Source of the DNA: Carettochelys insculpta | Lineage: Eukaryota > Chordata > Testudines > Carettochelyidae | Length of the DNA: 64,000 nt | Direction: 5' to 3' | NCBI RefSeq assembly: GCF_033958435.1 | Contig: NC_134141.1 | Span: forward strand, 98,931,001 to 98,995,000 | Shown: in pieces, positions 48,701 to 60,582 of the stretch | How positions within the stretch are numbered: position 1 is the stretch's first letter | Layout: each line of letters starts with the position of its first letter | Made by a program: the position numbers and the translations under genes | Notes under the pieces: model-generated | Told to the model about the DNA's origin: nothing | Seen by the model: only the letters and a program-made list of their open reading frames with translations | Databases searched by the model: none

Positions 48701-50054
48701 ACACATGTTTGAAGTGTGTTCATTTTGTATATGATTTTGCCTTCCTGCACCTCGTCCAACACCACGCAGAGATGCATTTTTCAGGTCTCTGCCGCTCCTG
48801 AATAGCTATACTATTTAAAATATATTTAGATACTCTCCTGCTTTGTTAGGGTCACAGCACACACTGCAGGAAGTTGAGAAGTCCTTACAAACCCTAGCTG
48901 TTCCTGACTTTGAGTGTTTTTTATTTTTATTGATGGGATAAACTTGACTGGAACTTTTCCCCTTGTTCCTTTGGATAATTAAGGTAAAAAAAAAATCCAT
49001 CTCCCTCTGCCTGTCTCTATACAGGAAAATCTAACCAAATAATCAAACAGAGTAAATGGCGTACCTGATATAATCTCTTTTACAGTAGGTTTTGCCATCC
49101 CTAACAAAGCACGTACAGGTCTCGTCCAAATACTGATTACACTCTGCACACTTCAAACACGCCGCATGCCATTCCAAATCCGGAGAAACCCTCAGAATAT
49201 ACTGATCGTGAATTTGATTGCCGCAACCAACACATAGGGAAATCAGACGTTTTTCTGAAATGAAAATAAATACATGATTGACTAACCGTTTACTCTCCTA
49301 CAGAGATAAACACACTTTTAGTGTCGATCCCTTATAGGGCGTACTCTGGGAGATTTGGATTAAATATATATATATATATATTGCACTTTTGGATGGTAAT
49401 TGAAGTGTGCCATCAAAACCTTGCCTCCCTTCGAAAGGAGGAGGACCGTCTGGTAAAATGCAGATGTGAACAGCCTTCGGTGTGGAGCTCCTCATTTTGC
49501 CAGCCTGGCACGCAACCCAAACTCCTTCGTTTTGCAATTTTTTCCCCTGGCTCCGGGCAAAATGCTTCTCTATCTGGATGGTCCGGGCTGCAAGCGGCGG
49601 AAGCTGAACGCGTGGGGATTTAAACCCCGCTCCGGTCCAACAGAGGGCTGGCTATGGAAACAATTGTCACTTGCTCCCCTTCGCCCGCCTAATGCTAATC
49701 CGCCTAAGTGGGCTAGGGGCTGCGTACTCAGGCGACTCCCCTGCAGCCTAACGCGAAGCCAGCTCAGGCTCCAGGGCTGGCGATGCCATTAAACCCTGCC
49801 TGCGCCCCAAACTTGAAAGGCGGCGGCGGCGGCGGCGGCGGGACTCGAGGCTACGGGAACACAAGGCTAGGAGGTTAAGACACGGCAAGCATGCAGGCGC
49901 GGCAACAAAGGCACCTCCTCTCCCCGGGCAGCGAAGTTCGGCTGAGCAGCTCCCTGCCTGACACGGCTACAACAGACACACCGACTCCCAGCACGGTAAA
50001 GGGGGGGGGGGGGGAAGCCTCCTTACTTTTTGGTGGATCTCCCATGTCGCCCAT
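39931..50054 (-). CDS. ISL1: ISL LIM homeobox 1 (Islet-1), six coding exons, complete
   Basis: ISL1 is a nuclear LIM-homeodomain transcription factor needed for motor neuron, pancreatic endocrine and second-heart-field development. Coding segments, in transcript order: 50027-50054, 49065-49254, 46202-46461, 43690-43976, 42167-42334 and 39931-40047 (28+190+260+287+168+117 nt = 349 codons plus stop). All five introns are GT-AG and phases are consistent. LIM1 spans about residues 17-70, with Zn ligands C17, C20, H39, C42, C45, C48, C67 and D70. LIM2 spans about 79-132, with C79, C82, H101, C104, C107, C110, C129 and D132. The homeodomain is about 181-240, with WFQNKR in helix 3. The C-terminal tail contains the LHX3-interacting region known in mammals and ends SPIEA. 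The length equals mammalian ISL1 as recalled. ISL2 is rejected because the tail and linker follow ISL1. No frameshift or lost key residue is seen. Confidence 0.97.
40048..42166 (-). other. ISL1: ISL1 intron 5
   Basis: This 2.1-kb GT-AG intron is AT-rich. It holds a short palindromic repeat (41923-41998) and a poly-A run (about 41758-41774). Reading through the exon 5 donor stays open for 46 codons before a stop, but the exon 6 acceptor and sequence make the spliced form certain. Confidence 0.85.
41923..41998. repeat. Short palindromic repeat in ISL1 intron 5
   Basis: The left arm AAGGGCCTGATCCAAAGCCC, followed by ACTG, pairs with the right arm CAGTGGGCACAGGATCAAGC. The same GCCTGATC/GATCAGGC theme recurs in diverged form near 32460, 55260-55318 and 60015-60080. 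Confidence 0.5.
42167..42334 (-). CDS. ISL1: ISL1 coding exon 5 (C-terminal regulatory region)
   Basis: The acceptor is TTGTTTACAG|AAT and the donor is CAGCTA|GTAAGT. The exon encodes 56 residues from [10 protein letters not shown] to DQPAFQQL. This segment corresponds to the mammalian region that includes the LHX3-binding stretch. An in-frame second acceptor (TTTACAG|GCG) 69 nt into the exon, at 42265, would remove the first 23 residues, matching the size of the described Isl1-beta isoform. Confidence 0.96.
42335..43689 (-). other. ISL1: ISL1 intron 4
   Basis: This 1.36-kb GT-AG intron has moderate GC near exon 4, with short G runs. No repeat or additional exon is recognised. Confidence 0.85.
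43690..43976 (-). CDS. ISL1: ISL1 coding exon 4 (homeodomain)
   Basis: The acceptor is CCTTGCAG|CA and the donor is AAAACG|GTAAGT. After the linker ([17 protein letters not shown]), KTTRVRTV opens the homeodomain, which runs through LNEKQLHTL, the helix 2 segment and the recognition helix [15 protein letters not shown]. The DNA-contacting Asn51 equivalent is N231. A glutamine-rich stretch ([12 protein letters not shown]) closes the exon. In this family the domain binds TAAT-core sites. Confidence 0.98.
43977..46201 (-). other. ISL1: ISL1 intron 3
   Basis: This 2.2-kb GT-AG intron carries a (CA)n microsatellite at about 45739-45768 and a CpG-dense end next to exon 3. No extra exon is supported. 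Confidence 0.85.
45739..45768. repeat. (AC)n microsatellite
   Basis: About 15 uninterrupted AC dinucleotides in ISL1 intron 3. AT/TG-rich alternating sequence around it extends the low-complexity patch. Confidence 0.95.
45900..46830. promoter_or_regulatory. CpG-dense block around ISL1 exon 3
   Basis: High density of CG dinucleotides and GC-rich sequence across exon 3 and its flanks, as is usual for developmental transcription factor genes with several CpG islands. Long open frames in all six frames here result from composition, apart from exon 3 itself. Confidence 0.6.
46202..46461 (-). CDS. ISL1: ISL1 coding exon 3 (LIM domain 2 and start of linker)
   Basis: The acceptor is CTGCTCAG|G at 46462 and the donor is GCAG|GTACTCC at 46201. 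The exon encodes LYGIKCAKC, then the [12 protein letters not shown] core, then FCRADHD, covering LIM2, and runs into the linker ending PLQMA. The linker reads SLGPGDP and HPTRP; I recall Ala for the Pro and for the Thr in human, so the linker is slightly diverged while the zinc ligands are intact. The exon is GC-rich and sits inside a CpG-dense block. Confidence 0.97.
46462..49064 (-). other. ISL1: ISL1 intron 2
   Basis: This 2.6-kb GT-AG intron is CpG-rich at its 3' (low-coordinate) end up to about 46830 and AT-rich elsewhere. I recognise no interspersed repeat in it, which fits with conserved regulatory DNA but does not show it. Confidence 0.85.
49065..49254 (-). CDS. ISL1: ISL1 coding exon 2 (LIM domain 1)
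   Basis: The exon starts after the acceptor TTTCAG with AAAAACGTCTG and ends AG|GTACGCC. It completes a lysine run (KKKR) and encodes the whole first LIM domain: CVGC, WHAAC, CAEC, CTCF and the final YCKRD. LIM1 pairs two zinc fingers and, in the family, binds LDB1/NLI-type cofactors. Residue 55 reads Thr; I recall Ser in human, a conservative change. Confidence 0.97.
49255..50026 (-). other. ISL1: ISL1 intron 1
   Basis: This 772-bp GT-AG intron includes a (CGG)n run near 49821-49840, a G homopolymer near 49998-50013 (plus strand) and a (TA)n run near 49365-49382. No further coding exon is seen. Confidence 0.85.
50027..50054 (-). CDS. ISL1: ISL1 coding exon 1
   Basis: This short first coding exon gives residues MGDMGDPPK plus the first base of codon 10. 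The start is the ATG read from 50054. A second in-frame ATG lies three codons later (50045-50043), as in mammalian ISL1. The donor is A|GTAAGG at 50026-50025. A run of G on the plus strand (C on the transcript strand) follows within the first 40 bases of intron 1. Confidence 0.95.
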
Positions 50055-50700
50055 GTCTGTGCGAGGGGGGGTGGTCCACAGTGCAATGGTGCTGGGCGCT
50101 TCCCTTTTAAGACCCCAAAGTAGGTTTTAAAGCGGCGGCTCGGCAGAAAGGCGAGGCGGCAGCGAGGGGCTGCAGAGGCGCTTCCGGCCGGGCGGCACTG
50201 CCCTCCCTGGCGCTGCCCAGCCCGTCCAGTGTTGCCCGGCGTGGCGGGGCTGGGAGAGGCGCTGCGGAGCCGGACTCAGCGCGGAGCGGGCACCAGGCGC
50301 TTCCTTATCTCTTACTCAAACTTCTCTGCTCCAACTCGGCTGGCTCGCCATTGGCCTGACGTAACGCGCGGGGACGTCAAGCCTGCCCCGCGCCGATTGG
50401 TGGGCTGGAGCGCCGAGCAGCTGTTCTGATTATCATATTTCAGGCGCTGGAGCCCGGCGACGCGGCTGGGGGATGCGGGGGCAACTTTCCCACTCCGCCT
50501 GCCTTCCCCTCGGTACTGCGCGCTCGCCAGCCCTCCTCTGGTCTCCCCCGTGCCCCGGCGCGGCGCGAGCTCTTGCGCAGACCCTCCCCTGAGCCATGGG
50601 CGGCGGTGATCGGGCTGCTGGGTATTTAGCAGTCCAGAGAGGGGGCGTGGGGGGCAGCTCCGTCCTTCCTCGGCACCCGCCTTTGCTAGGCAGCAGAAAT
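50055..50700 (-). promoter_or_regulatory. ISL1: ISL1 5' UTR and CpG-island promoter
   Basis: This is GC- and CpG-rich DNA directly upstream of the start codon. Two reverse-oriented CCAAT boxes (ATTGG on the plus strand, 50350-50354 and 50396-50400) flank two CRE-like sites (TGACGTAA 50357-50364; GACGTCA 50373-50379). The cluster suggests a start site some tens of bases below 50350, but the TSS and UTR length are not determined. No strong TATA box is seen; AT-rich patches at 50427-50443 and near 50622 are weak alternatives. Confidence 0.6.
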
Positions 50701-53700
50701 GGCCCCGGTTAGACCAGGTCAGGCGGTAGAAGAGAAATCCGGGTATGTTAAGCCCCACCTCCCGGGTTTAATTGTCTTGGCCGTTCTCCTCTTTACCTTG
50801 AACTTAGACCTGCTTCGCGGACTTCGGCTGCATACGACATCGCAGGAGATGCAAAGGTTTATCTTCAACTGCCCCTTAAATCTGAGCCTGTCTGTTCTTG
50901 GGGCCCCCCTTTTCCCAGCCCTTTGACATCTGCTGTAGTGGAAGTCGCGGCTGAGGTCTCTCCGCTTTCCTCGGCTGGAAAATGAAGGCGAGAGGCGTAC
51001 AGAAAAGCTGAGAAAGTCCGCAAAGTTCTCATTTACCTGACCCCCTTCCCCAGCGAAACCTCCCGCCACCCTCTTTTGGCCACATTGCCTCTGGTTTTAG
51101 GGCAGTGCAAAGTCTGGAGGTAACACGCGTCTTTATACGCATCTCCTCCTTGAGACACGCGGAGACGGCCATTCATTTGCTCAAGGCCGTTAGGCTATAG
51201 GAAATGTTGTGCCGCTGGTCCCCCATAACATTGCTCGTGATGTTTCAGTTACGCACGTCGGTACGGAAGTGATCCGAAGACTAAAGTCCTCGAAACTTTA
51301 GGGCCATGAGCGCTTTCATTGGTCCCTTAAAGGGCTGTTGGTCTAATAATTTGACTCTCATTTGCGCAAAGCTTTCAACTCTAGTAACTCATATGCCTGT
51401 TTTCATAGTTTAAGGCATCCATTTCTTTTTATATTTACAATTCAAGCTCTGATTATCCTATGACCTGGCTCTCTCTTGGTTGTTAGATATGTGAAGTTTA
51501 GACCTTCCCCTTACAGTTATAACCCCTCTAGCCAAACTGAAACAATACCTTGCACAATTCGGTTGGGGGGGTGTAAACCCGGTTGTATCTCGTGCAATAT
51601 GGGTTCTTGTACCTCCGCCCTCGCCTCATTATCTGAGCGCCTTCCAGCTGGAGGCTTCTAAACAACGTTTATCGGATTTTTTTTCAACGTCCCTTTCTTT
51701 CATAGGAAACTGACAAGGCAAGAATTTGGATAAAAGAAAAACACCAGGCTAACTAGAATATAGGACACACGAGGAAACAGCGCAGCGATGAAATGGTCAA
51801 GACGTTATTAAATTTAAATGTGATGGTTATTCTGCAATTACTCAGATCTGGTCGGAATCCGATCTCAGTTTGAAAGATGCTTTCATTTGCAATGTTCAGG
51901 GTGCGCATCTGTGTAAGAAAAAGGGAATCGAGGGTCCCTGCGAAGATGCTAAACTTGATTTCAAGATGTCAGACGGCAAAGGTGCGGGAAACACACGCGT
52001 CTTACATATTTAATATTTAAATGAAGAGCAGAAGTTGCAGCTTAGGCGACCATTTATATTTCTTGAAAACAACCAGGGTTTATTTATCTATTAATGTCCT
52101 CCTCCCATTGGTGTGGATTAGCTCTGTAACCCAAAAAACAACGATCAGGATTTAATGCCGATGATAGCAATTCCTAATAAACAAACTGACATGCGCTTGC
52201 CGCAAACTCTTAGTAACTGGCAATGCCACGTTAACACAACTAAAACGCATCTATTGTAAACAACGCACAGAAAGAGACAAAGATTTCCTGTCATCCGCTG
52301 TACGAACTGGTAGGAGACATTCCATAAGTGAATACTAAATGGATGCCACAAACCTATAATCAGTTCAGAGCAGGGAGAACCAATGTGTTGCTGAATGTGA
52401 ATTTTGTGTGGGACATTCATGGGGAAATATCATTAGGTCGTTGGAGTTAGTGACTGTAAAATAAAAATAATGCATTGCATGGAATCGTCGCAATCAAAAA
52501 TACGAACACTTGTATGTGATAACTTTTCCGCTCTCCTAGTGCCTGGTTCACTGATTTATTCTCCTTTCCAGATCTCTCTCTTTCTCCACCCTTCCCCGAC
52601 TGCTACCTCCGCCTATGTGCAAACAAACGAAGCCAAACAAACAAACGAACCAAGAAAACCCCACTCACACACTTCAAAAATACAGCCTAAATCTCGCCGT
52701 GGTTAGCAGTTTAGGCAATATTTTAAATCCACGCTCGCAGCAGCGACCTCTGCTGTTCAAAAGAGGCATTTATCCCCTCAACTCCTAAACGCGGACACAT
52801 TTTTTGACCTTTTGTGAATTTCTGCGCCGGGTCAAAACCAATTTGCATCCTTATTGAGCGTGGCCTGCTAATGAACCTCCTCCGGGAGCAGATGAATGGC
52901 AGACCTTGGTGGACCACAAACACAAAAAACACACGTGTAACTTTAAAAACGAGCCCGATCTTCATTATAACCACCGAGGCGGTTTATAAGTGACTTTAAT
53001 CTAGAGGGTCTTTTCTGTGCCAGGCCCCTGTGTTCTTTTCCCAGAGCGGGTCTGCATTCTTCTCCATCAGCCTGAACGCCAGGAGGATGACAATCAGGAG
53101 TCCATTTCTGAAAGGCTGACTCTGCTTTGCAGCGGAACACCATTGTTTGTTTGGAAATAACTCAACCTGGTTTTCATTCGAGCAGCCCCCCACCCCCCAC
53201 TTTGTAAAATAGTTCCAGCAGAGGTGATTGCATTTGTAAGCCTGATCTTTGCAAACGATGTGCAAAAAGCGAGAAACCTGTCCCCGCCCCGACAAACCAG
53301 GACTGGGAAGGAAAGGAGGGATTTGAGGCTTTGATCAACACCCCCCACCACCACCCCTGTGCTACTGATTTGCTTACTGTGTATTGGATTCGCCTTCCTG
53401 TGAAAGCAACGCTTTCTATTTAGCCAGAGTCCGCCTCGGGTTTAAGGGAGTGGAACAGCCCGGGTCAATGAGTAAGGTATTTAGAGAAAAAGCCTGCCGC
53501 AGGACTTCTCTTTTATGAGCTCCATAGGCACGTGATGGGGAAGACACAAAACGGGATTTGTACGTATTTTAGACACGTCCGAAAATCGGTTATTTCTCTT
53601 TGGTCCTGGTATTTTTCTTTCCTATTTATTTTTTTTTGGGGGGGGGGCGGCGGGCAGAGGGGGTCTTCTTCTGACAAGTGTATGGCAATACAAGCAATCA

Positions 53701-56559
53701 ATAGCTTTCCCCCACGGGCAGGGGCTCCGCTGAGATCCCGTGCCTTTAAAGAAAAGCAATGCTTAATTAACCCTCTACCTTCCATAAAGAATATTTCTCT
53801 CTTGATGCCTCCAAAGGGCGTCTGTAGTCGCTAGCGGTAAAACTGCAGGAAACTCAGTCACTGAACAAAATAATGACAGCACTGTCTCGGCAGACAAAAG
53901 CAACGGTTTTCTTTTTTTTTTTATTATTTTTTATTTACTTATTTTTTAAGATCTATATCTCCACGCCGGTAAGGACAGCCAGTCGTTTTGATGGCAGGTA
54001 AAGGGATGCGGTAATTTAGTTCACAACTGGATACTGAACCTGAACTTGAGTTGTGCAGACCCGCTGACCTGTGTAATGAAGGAGCAAAGCCTCTTAAAAT
54101 GCCTAGAGCGATCACCGGATCGGATCTGGTCCTTCGGTGGAAATTGAGGAGGCTAAAGTTTATACTGGCATTCTGTTGCATTCAGACACTCGCGGGACGT
54201 GTCCGCAGAGACAACCTTTGCTTCTTCGCCGTAGAGTAGGTGCTGGCGGAGCGTGTTTGTGTTCCTCCACCGCAAAACACACAGGCGGGGAGAGTCATCC
54301 GGCAGGTTATTCCAGCCTTGAGAATTTACGGTGCGGACTAAGGTCAGTTTCAAACTTTTCTTTAACGCTCTGGACGGATGGACTCTGCCCAGCGGATTTG
54401 GATTCCTGAAGGTTCCAGTTGGTTTTAATTGCAGCCCGGAATCCGGCACAGGAATCCGATTTGTGCCCGTGAAAGATGCTGAGGAAGGGCTTTTGTAATA
54501 TTGAGGTACAAAGCAAGGTAGCGGGGAAATCAATCGCCGAATGTATTACAGCCTCCGGAGAATAGGGCTTAATTCTCCAGAGGTGTGAGATCTCTCATCT
54601 CCAAGCCCTGGCTGCTGAATGCTCCGAAGAAACGTACCATATCAGCACTAAATCTATCAAAACACAAGAAAAAAAAACCTGTCAGTGGCTTTCTGGAAGC
54701 CGAGCCCCTTCTCGAGTTAATAATACCATAGGATGTACTAAATCGTCCAACCACTTCACGCAGTAACGTCCCTTCCCCGCCATATCTGACAGCATTACAC
54801 CTATCACCAAACAGGGCAGCTAAAACCCCCCTAGGTTTAATCCAGCCCAAACAGGGGACCCTATAAACCAACAAAATACATGGAGGAAAGCAACGTACTG
54901 CATTGGGGAAACAATTCTGCCAGCCCTCTTCCAAGAAGGTGCCTTTACGCGGCTGAGCTTGGTTCAGAATGCTTTCAAATTAGATAATCTCGTGGAAGTG
55001 GTTAAATACAAAGACCTGGCGGGCTAGGTGCTACCTCTGCTTATTATCCATTGAACGCGATCGGGAAGCAGGGCTCTTCCGCCAAAGGCGGGGCTGGGGA
55101 GGGACGTAGCTTTGCTATTTATTGCTTTAAACTTTCCCCTTTGTTATCTTTCCCCCCACGACAGGAAGTGCATGAGTAAAGGGAATAAATCGGCGACCCT
55201 GTCTAGATATAACGTGGACAGAGCTTGCCTGTGAAATTACAGCATCTGATTGGTAACCCTTACTCAGGCAGGAGTCCCAATGACATTAATGGAAGTAAGG
55301 ACTGCAGGATCGGGCCCTTTGGGGTTGAAATAAGAGGGGTGGGGAGGTGGGTGTTTGTCATCTTCCTCCCTGGCACAAAGACGTAGCTCAACATGAACTC
55401 TTTGCTTAATAAGAGGAAACAGTCCCTTGAAACCACATCTCTGCGTGTACAACAGCTGAGGTACCCATAGGCAGGAGAGGCTGCTCAAGAACAGAGCGAA
55501 GGGATCAAAATGCGGAAAAAGCTGGTCTCATCCATTTTCCCGGGGCTTGAAGGGTGGAGCGGAGGGTCTGTAAACATGTACAGTTATATTTGAACCATGC
55601 TTTGTCATCAGAGCCCCACGCACAACGCCTAAGTGCTGTTTATAAATGGTCACTTTTTCATCTCCCTGAGCCATCTCTCCCCTTCCTTTAAAACAGTGAA
55701 AACTCCCGCCCTTGGGAATGGCTTTGGATACAAAGGGGGGATTCTAGATCCCGACCCACTGTCGCTGAGTAGGTTGACCAAAGACGTTTGTTTGGAGATC
55801 TTGGTGGATAAAGGGACACGCCTAGGACCAAAACAACTTTCATAACGCGGCCTTGAATCGGCCAATTAACAGAAGAAAAGCAGCTCGTTGTCTGAAGATG
55901 AAGTATCTTTGCATTTTAAAGGCAAACGCGTGCTAATTCCTAGTCCTTGTAGATTTGCTAAATAATTATCCCAACTTCCCCAGAAACAAGTGGGGGGATA
56001 ATAGGCTCGGGAAAGCCAGCTTTATGCAGCCCCTGCCAGGGTCAGAGCATAGCGTAATTATTGTAACATGGAGTACTGGTGTGTATTGTGCCCACTGTAG
56101 TGTGGAATAAGTCATTGCACTCTAGTGTGTATGGGAGAGGGGGAAGGAGGGGGTTGGTTTGCTTTAGGGAGAGTGCAGAGAAGGTGAGGGATGAAAGTTG
56201 CTAGGAAAATGTCTTCCTCCTCAGACAATCAGCCATAACTTCCAGGGGTGGGGATTTAAAAGCTCAATTTATTAACTTATCATGTACACATCCCACATAA
56301 CAAAAATCTGGATGGAAACCGGAGATAGTTTCTCCACTTTAAAAATATGCTCCCCACTTTGACAAAATCAGAAACTGGGTCATGCATATCTATGCCAGTT
56401 GCATGCAAAGAGCTTCTTTAGTTAAACAAATGATACTCTTACTTTAAGTAGATACCCCATGTTTTGGCCCTTCCAAAATGTTTTTCTTTTTACATCCCTA
56501 TTGAAAGGAGCACTCCCAGTTTTGCTTTCAAAATGGTTATTCTCCTACTTTGCGCATCA
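50701..56559. other. Repeat-poor region upstream of ISL1
   Basis: Nearly 6 kb with one probable repeat trace (about 55260-55318, GCAGGATCGGGCCC) and low-complexity runs near 53631-53649 and 53911-53945. No protein-coding exon is recognised on either strand. A divergent non-coding transcript from the ISL1 promoter is possible but has no direct evidence here. Confidence 0.5.
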
Positions 56560-57060
56560 GGTGTATTTCCTTAATACATTTAAAGGTAAGGAAACAAAAA
56601 ACTGGAAAGGCTATTTAAAGTTAAGGAATATAGTTTGAAAACAAGGAAAACACTTTGATATTTAGTTATGGCATCCTTGATTGACAGGTGTTGATCTGTT
56701 ATACTGCTTAAGCCTTCTATAGCCTATGTCATTGGGGTTTGGTTCTTATATAGTTATATTTAATTGCATCAAATAAAATAAACAATTAAATACTAATAAG
56801 AATGCTGCAGATGCTAATTTTAATTTATCCATTTTAAACATACATTTATCTTCACATGGTTTAGATAGATAGGCTAACACTAATTAGTTGAGTTAATGCA
56901 ATAAAAATATGTATAAAAATCATGAAATGTCCCTTTAAATTGGCTAGCATGGATTTATTGCTTGGAAACATAAATCTTGCAAAATCAGTGACCAAGTAAG
57001 TGTTAGTGCAAGGGAGGTGAAGTTTGAACTGGGAACAGTTAGAGCTTGTTTTTGCCTAAT
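56560..57060. promoter_or_regulatory. Candidate upstream enhancer with PBX/PREP and E-box sites
   Basis: TGATTGACAG (56678-56687) is the full PBX-PREP/MEIS decamer. It overlaps the E-box CAGGTG (56685-56690). ATGCTAAT (56810-56817) and TAATTAG (about 56881-56887) lie nearby. The block is repeat-free and AT-rich, about 6.6 kb upstream of the ISL1 start codon. Enhancer function is inferred only. Confidence 0.35.
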
Positions 57061-60000
57061 CTAGACAAATATTGTACATACAAGGTGTGTTTGTGTGTGT
57101 GTCTATATATAGATACACACACCAGCATTACATAAGTTTATTATATTTTGAGGAGAAGACAAAATTACCTAATGCCAGCATTACAAGCTTCTAAACTGTA
57201 CATATGGAAAATACAAACTTTTCATGGCTGCTAACCACAAAATTAAGAGGCACAGAAGAATCTTGAGACTGAGATGAGCAATCAACACGTTACCTTTGTG
57301 AACTAGAGATGAACAACAGCTCCTCAGCCAACCCGCTCTGATTCATGAAAATTAAAAGTGTAGTTTTATGTACAGTCCACTGTCCTGTAGTCTCTGTTTT
57401 GAACAACGGCAAATAAAAGCCTTCAATAACACATAAATCATAAATTAAAAATTGACATGCACAACATATTTATGGCTTAGCATTTTTCCCCACTATTGGG
57501 ACATATGCCATCCATTACTTATGGAGATGAAAGGTATATCATATCACCATATTGTGCATTCTCTCTGTCATATATATATAAAGGGAACAAGCATTAGGGC
57601 AACAGATACAGCTGATACATGTGTTGTGCATTTATAACATTAATACATAGCTCTTATTAGAGCCACTTGTGGCTTTGTTTCTTAGTAATCCTGTGCTCCG
57701 CCCAACATCATGGAAATGAATGTATCCCAGATAAGAGCAGCAAGAGCTGTCATTTATTCTTTGTTGGTATATGATGTACATTTGTACAAGTATGGTTATT
57801 TGCACACACATCCAGTTTTTTATGAATTCCTATTCCTGAAGAAATGTAATGTGTTAAATATGCTATAGGATTGTCCTATTTTGCATACCAGAAAACTGTA
57901 TAACTATTCATTTAATTTATTTAATTTATCACATGTGAATTGCAGACTTGGGTTGCTGTGTCTCATTTTAGAACTGATTTTATAATTTGCTGTATATTTT
58001 CCATTACGAATTATTAGGCCCGTAACAAGAAGAAATGTTGGTTTCCAAACTGGCACAAAAGGAAAGGATGTGTTTCTTAAGCCTGGTCAGTAAAGTTGTG
58101 GTGGCAAACCCAAGGCAAATATGCCCCCAAATGGTTTCTGATGACACTTCCTATAGAATGGGCCCTAAAGGCAGTTCTAGACAATGATGCAAGTAGAATC
58201 AGCAAAGGGACTAATGATGCATAAGATGTGTTAGCCCCCGTTGTAATTAGGATTGCCTAATTGACTGGAGGTAAGAAAAGTGGTAATGATCAGAAGGTCA
58301 TAGCTATGTGCATGCTGTGTGGTGGGAAGAAGCTTGTGTGCATGAAGAAATGAAAAGGAATAAAAAATAAGAATTTTAAAAAGTGGAACTCAGGGAGGAA
58401 AAAGGATGAATGAAGTAAGACAAACAAGAGGGAGGGCTGGAGTGGAATAAGTAGAACCAGAGAAGAGAAGAGGTGTACTAAGTCCTTAAACTGATTCCAG
58501 TGCCAAAGGGAACAGAAAAGAAAGAAACAGATGGTGAGGGGTGAAACAAACGAATGAGGATGACAGAATAAGAAACGGAGAGAGGAAAGATGGGGAGAGA
58601 TCAAGGGAACAGAGAGGGAGGGAAGGACAAGGAATGGGAGATAGTGTTTATGTTTAGGTTTGGCATCTGAGGCTGTGCCAAGTCTGATTTTTTTTTTTTT
58701 TGCATTAGCGAAAGTTTCCTCAATTCCCTTCTAACAGAAAGCATTTGTCTGTTTAGATTCTTTTCACCAAACACTTCCAGCTCAAATGACAAAACGTAAG
58801 TATAAACATTTATTTGCCATGCTTGGATTTGCATAGCATGTTCTCTTTTCCTAAACATGGATTTAATAAAATAAAATAAAATACTTTTGTTTCAGGAAAA
58901 AAAAAAACTTCTCTGTAGGTCAGAGTGTATCCCTGGTCTGCACATGGACAGAAACTAACAGGCCTATAAAAGCCTGATGTGAATCAGCACTACCCCATAA
59001 AAGGTCAATGACAGCCAGAATCAAGCTACTTTTAAAAGGCATCTACCATGGAGAAGAAATATGAGACAGACAGAAACAGCATAGAGAGGGATAAGTATTA
59101 ATCAGTGCAAAAGACAGAAGGGACAGAACAGAAAATTCTGCCCAGCTTTAATACTGCTCCACTAATACACTCAACAGTGAACATGCATCCCACACAGGCT
59201 GATTGGCTAAGGTCAGTTTGATCTTAGCTATGTAAAAGGAAGCAGCTGTCATTTGTGGCACATGGCAGATGGAGAATTCTTATCAGATTTTTTAAAACCT
59301 GAAATTACTTTTTTTTTTTTAATTTAGAGATTGATTTGCTGTATGACATGAGAAACCCTAATACTGGCACCACATGTTGCACTGCCCTATCTCCCATGCA
59401 CACGTGGCAAGATATGAATGTTTTTATTTGTTGCTATATTTTGTCACACTTGATTTTTCAAAGATAATTGGGGTTAGTATCATTTGTTGCAAGCTTCCTG
59501 TGCATCTAATTAGGCTGCTGTATAAATGTTATTGTACTGATATTCAAACTAGGTGTTTTGATAATGTTCATTTACAATGTAAAGGGGGAAAAATCTCTTC
59601 ATTGCTAGATTTACTGGGGGAAATTCTATGGCTAGAGATCAGAATAGATGAACGTAGAGGTTTCCCGTGGTCTTAAAATCTATGTTCTTCTGCTGGGCCC
59701 AGGCAATGTAGCTTTTCTGATGTCAGTGGATATATGGCTTTTCACACCAGCTGCAGATTGGGCCCTGTCAGTCCATAAATCTAGCAAATGGTTATGCCCA
59801 TACATTTCAAAACAAATATTATGTATTTCATACGTACAAAATATAAATATAGTGAAAACATTCATTTATAGAAATCACAGAAGGATTTTGAAAATCAACA
59901 TTAACTTTTTAAGACTGGTGTAATAATTAGCATGAATAATATATTGCATTTACACTTTGCCTTTCAACAGATTATATCAAAGTACTTTCAGCATTTATTA

Positions 60001-60582
60001 CCGTAATTAAATATTAAAGGCCTGAATCCCTAATACTGGGTCAGGAGTGAAGTTACTCAGGACTGGGCCTTCATGCAAGGAAGGACTGCAAGACTGGGAT
60101 ACAATGGATTAGTGGTCACCACAATCTGTGAGGCAGAAAAGTATTATTGTGCCCATTTTACAGATGGGCACAAATCACATAATGTTAAGGGTCCTGTTCT
60201 ACTTCAATTGTAGTCAATGAGAACTTTGTCACTGGTGGAAATGGAACAACACTGTGTATTGACTAGTGTCACACAATTAACAGCAGATTCTTCAGTTTTT
60301 CTAACTAAACAGTATTGCCATTACTGATGTATAACACTGGATAAATTCTTGAAAATAAATACCTGCACTAACCTCATATATATACATTAGAACCTGTTAC
60401 AACGTAATGCTTTTGTACAAACTTCAATAATTAGGTACTTACAAAAGCGAAGCTATTGTATATGCATTTTTGCTGAGATTAGTCAACATCCGTAAATATG
60501 AACCTCACAAGATATTGCATTTATGTATATGTTGATCAGCAAGTAGTTAAAAACAAAATCTTGACTCTATTTAAGAAAATGA
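57061..60582. other. Non-coding upstream desert
   Basis: AT-rich. It includes a GT/TA patch (57083-57120), a purine-rich stretch (58320-58640) whose minus-strand open frame is low-complexity, and poly-A near 58899-58910. Palindromic-repeat wording appears at 60015-60080. Confidence 0.5.
60130..60185 (-). repeat. MIR-like fragment
   Basis: TATTATTGTGCCCATTTTAC followed by AGATGGGCACAAA is the MIR antisense-type motif (CCCATTTTACAGATG). It is short and diverged; similar remnants lie near 59940-60000. Confidence 0.5.

Noticed and set aside
58290..58604. Phe/Leu/Ser-rich 104-residue minus-strand frame
   Set aside because: It is the complement of a purine-rich tract; the apparent hydrophobic protein is a composition artefact.
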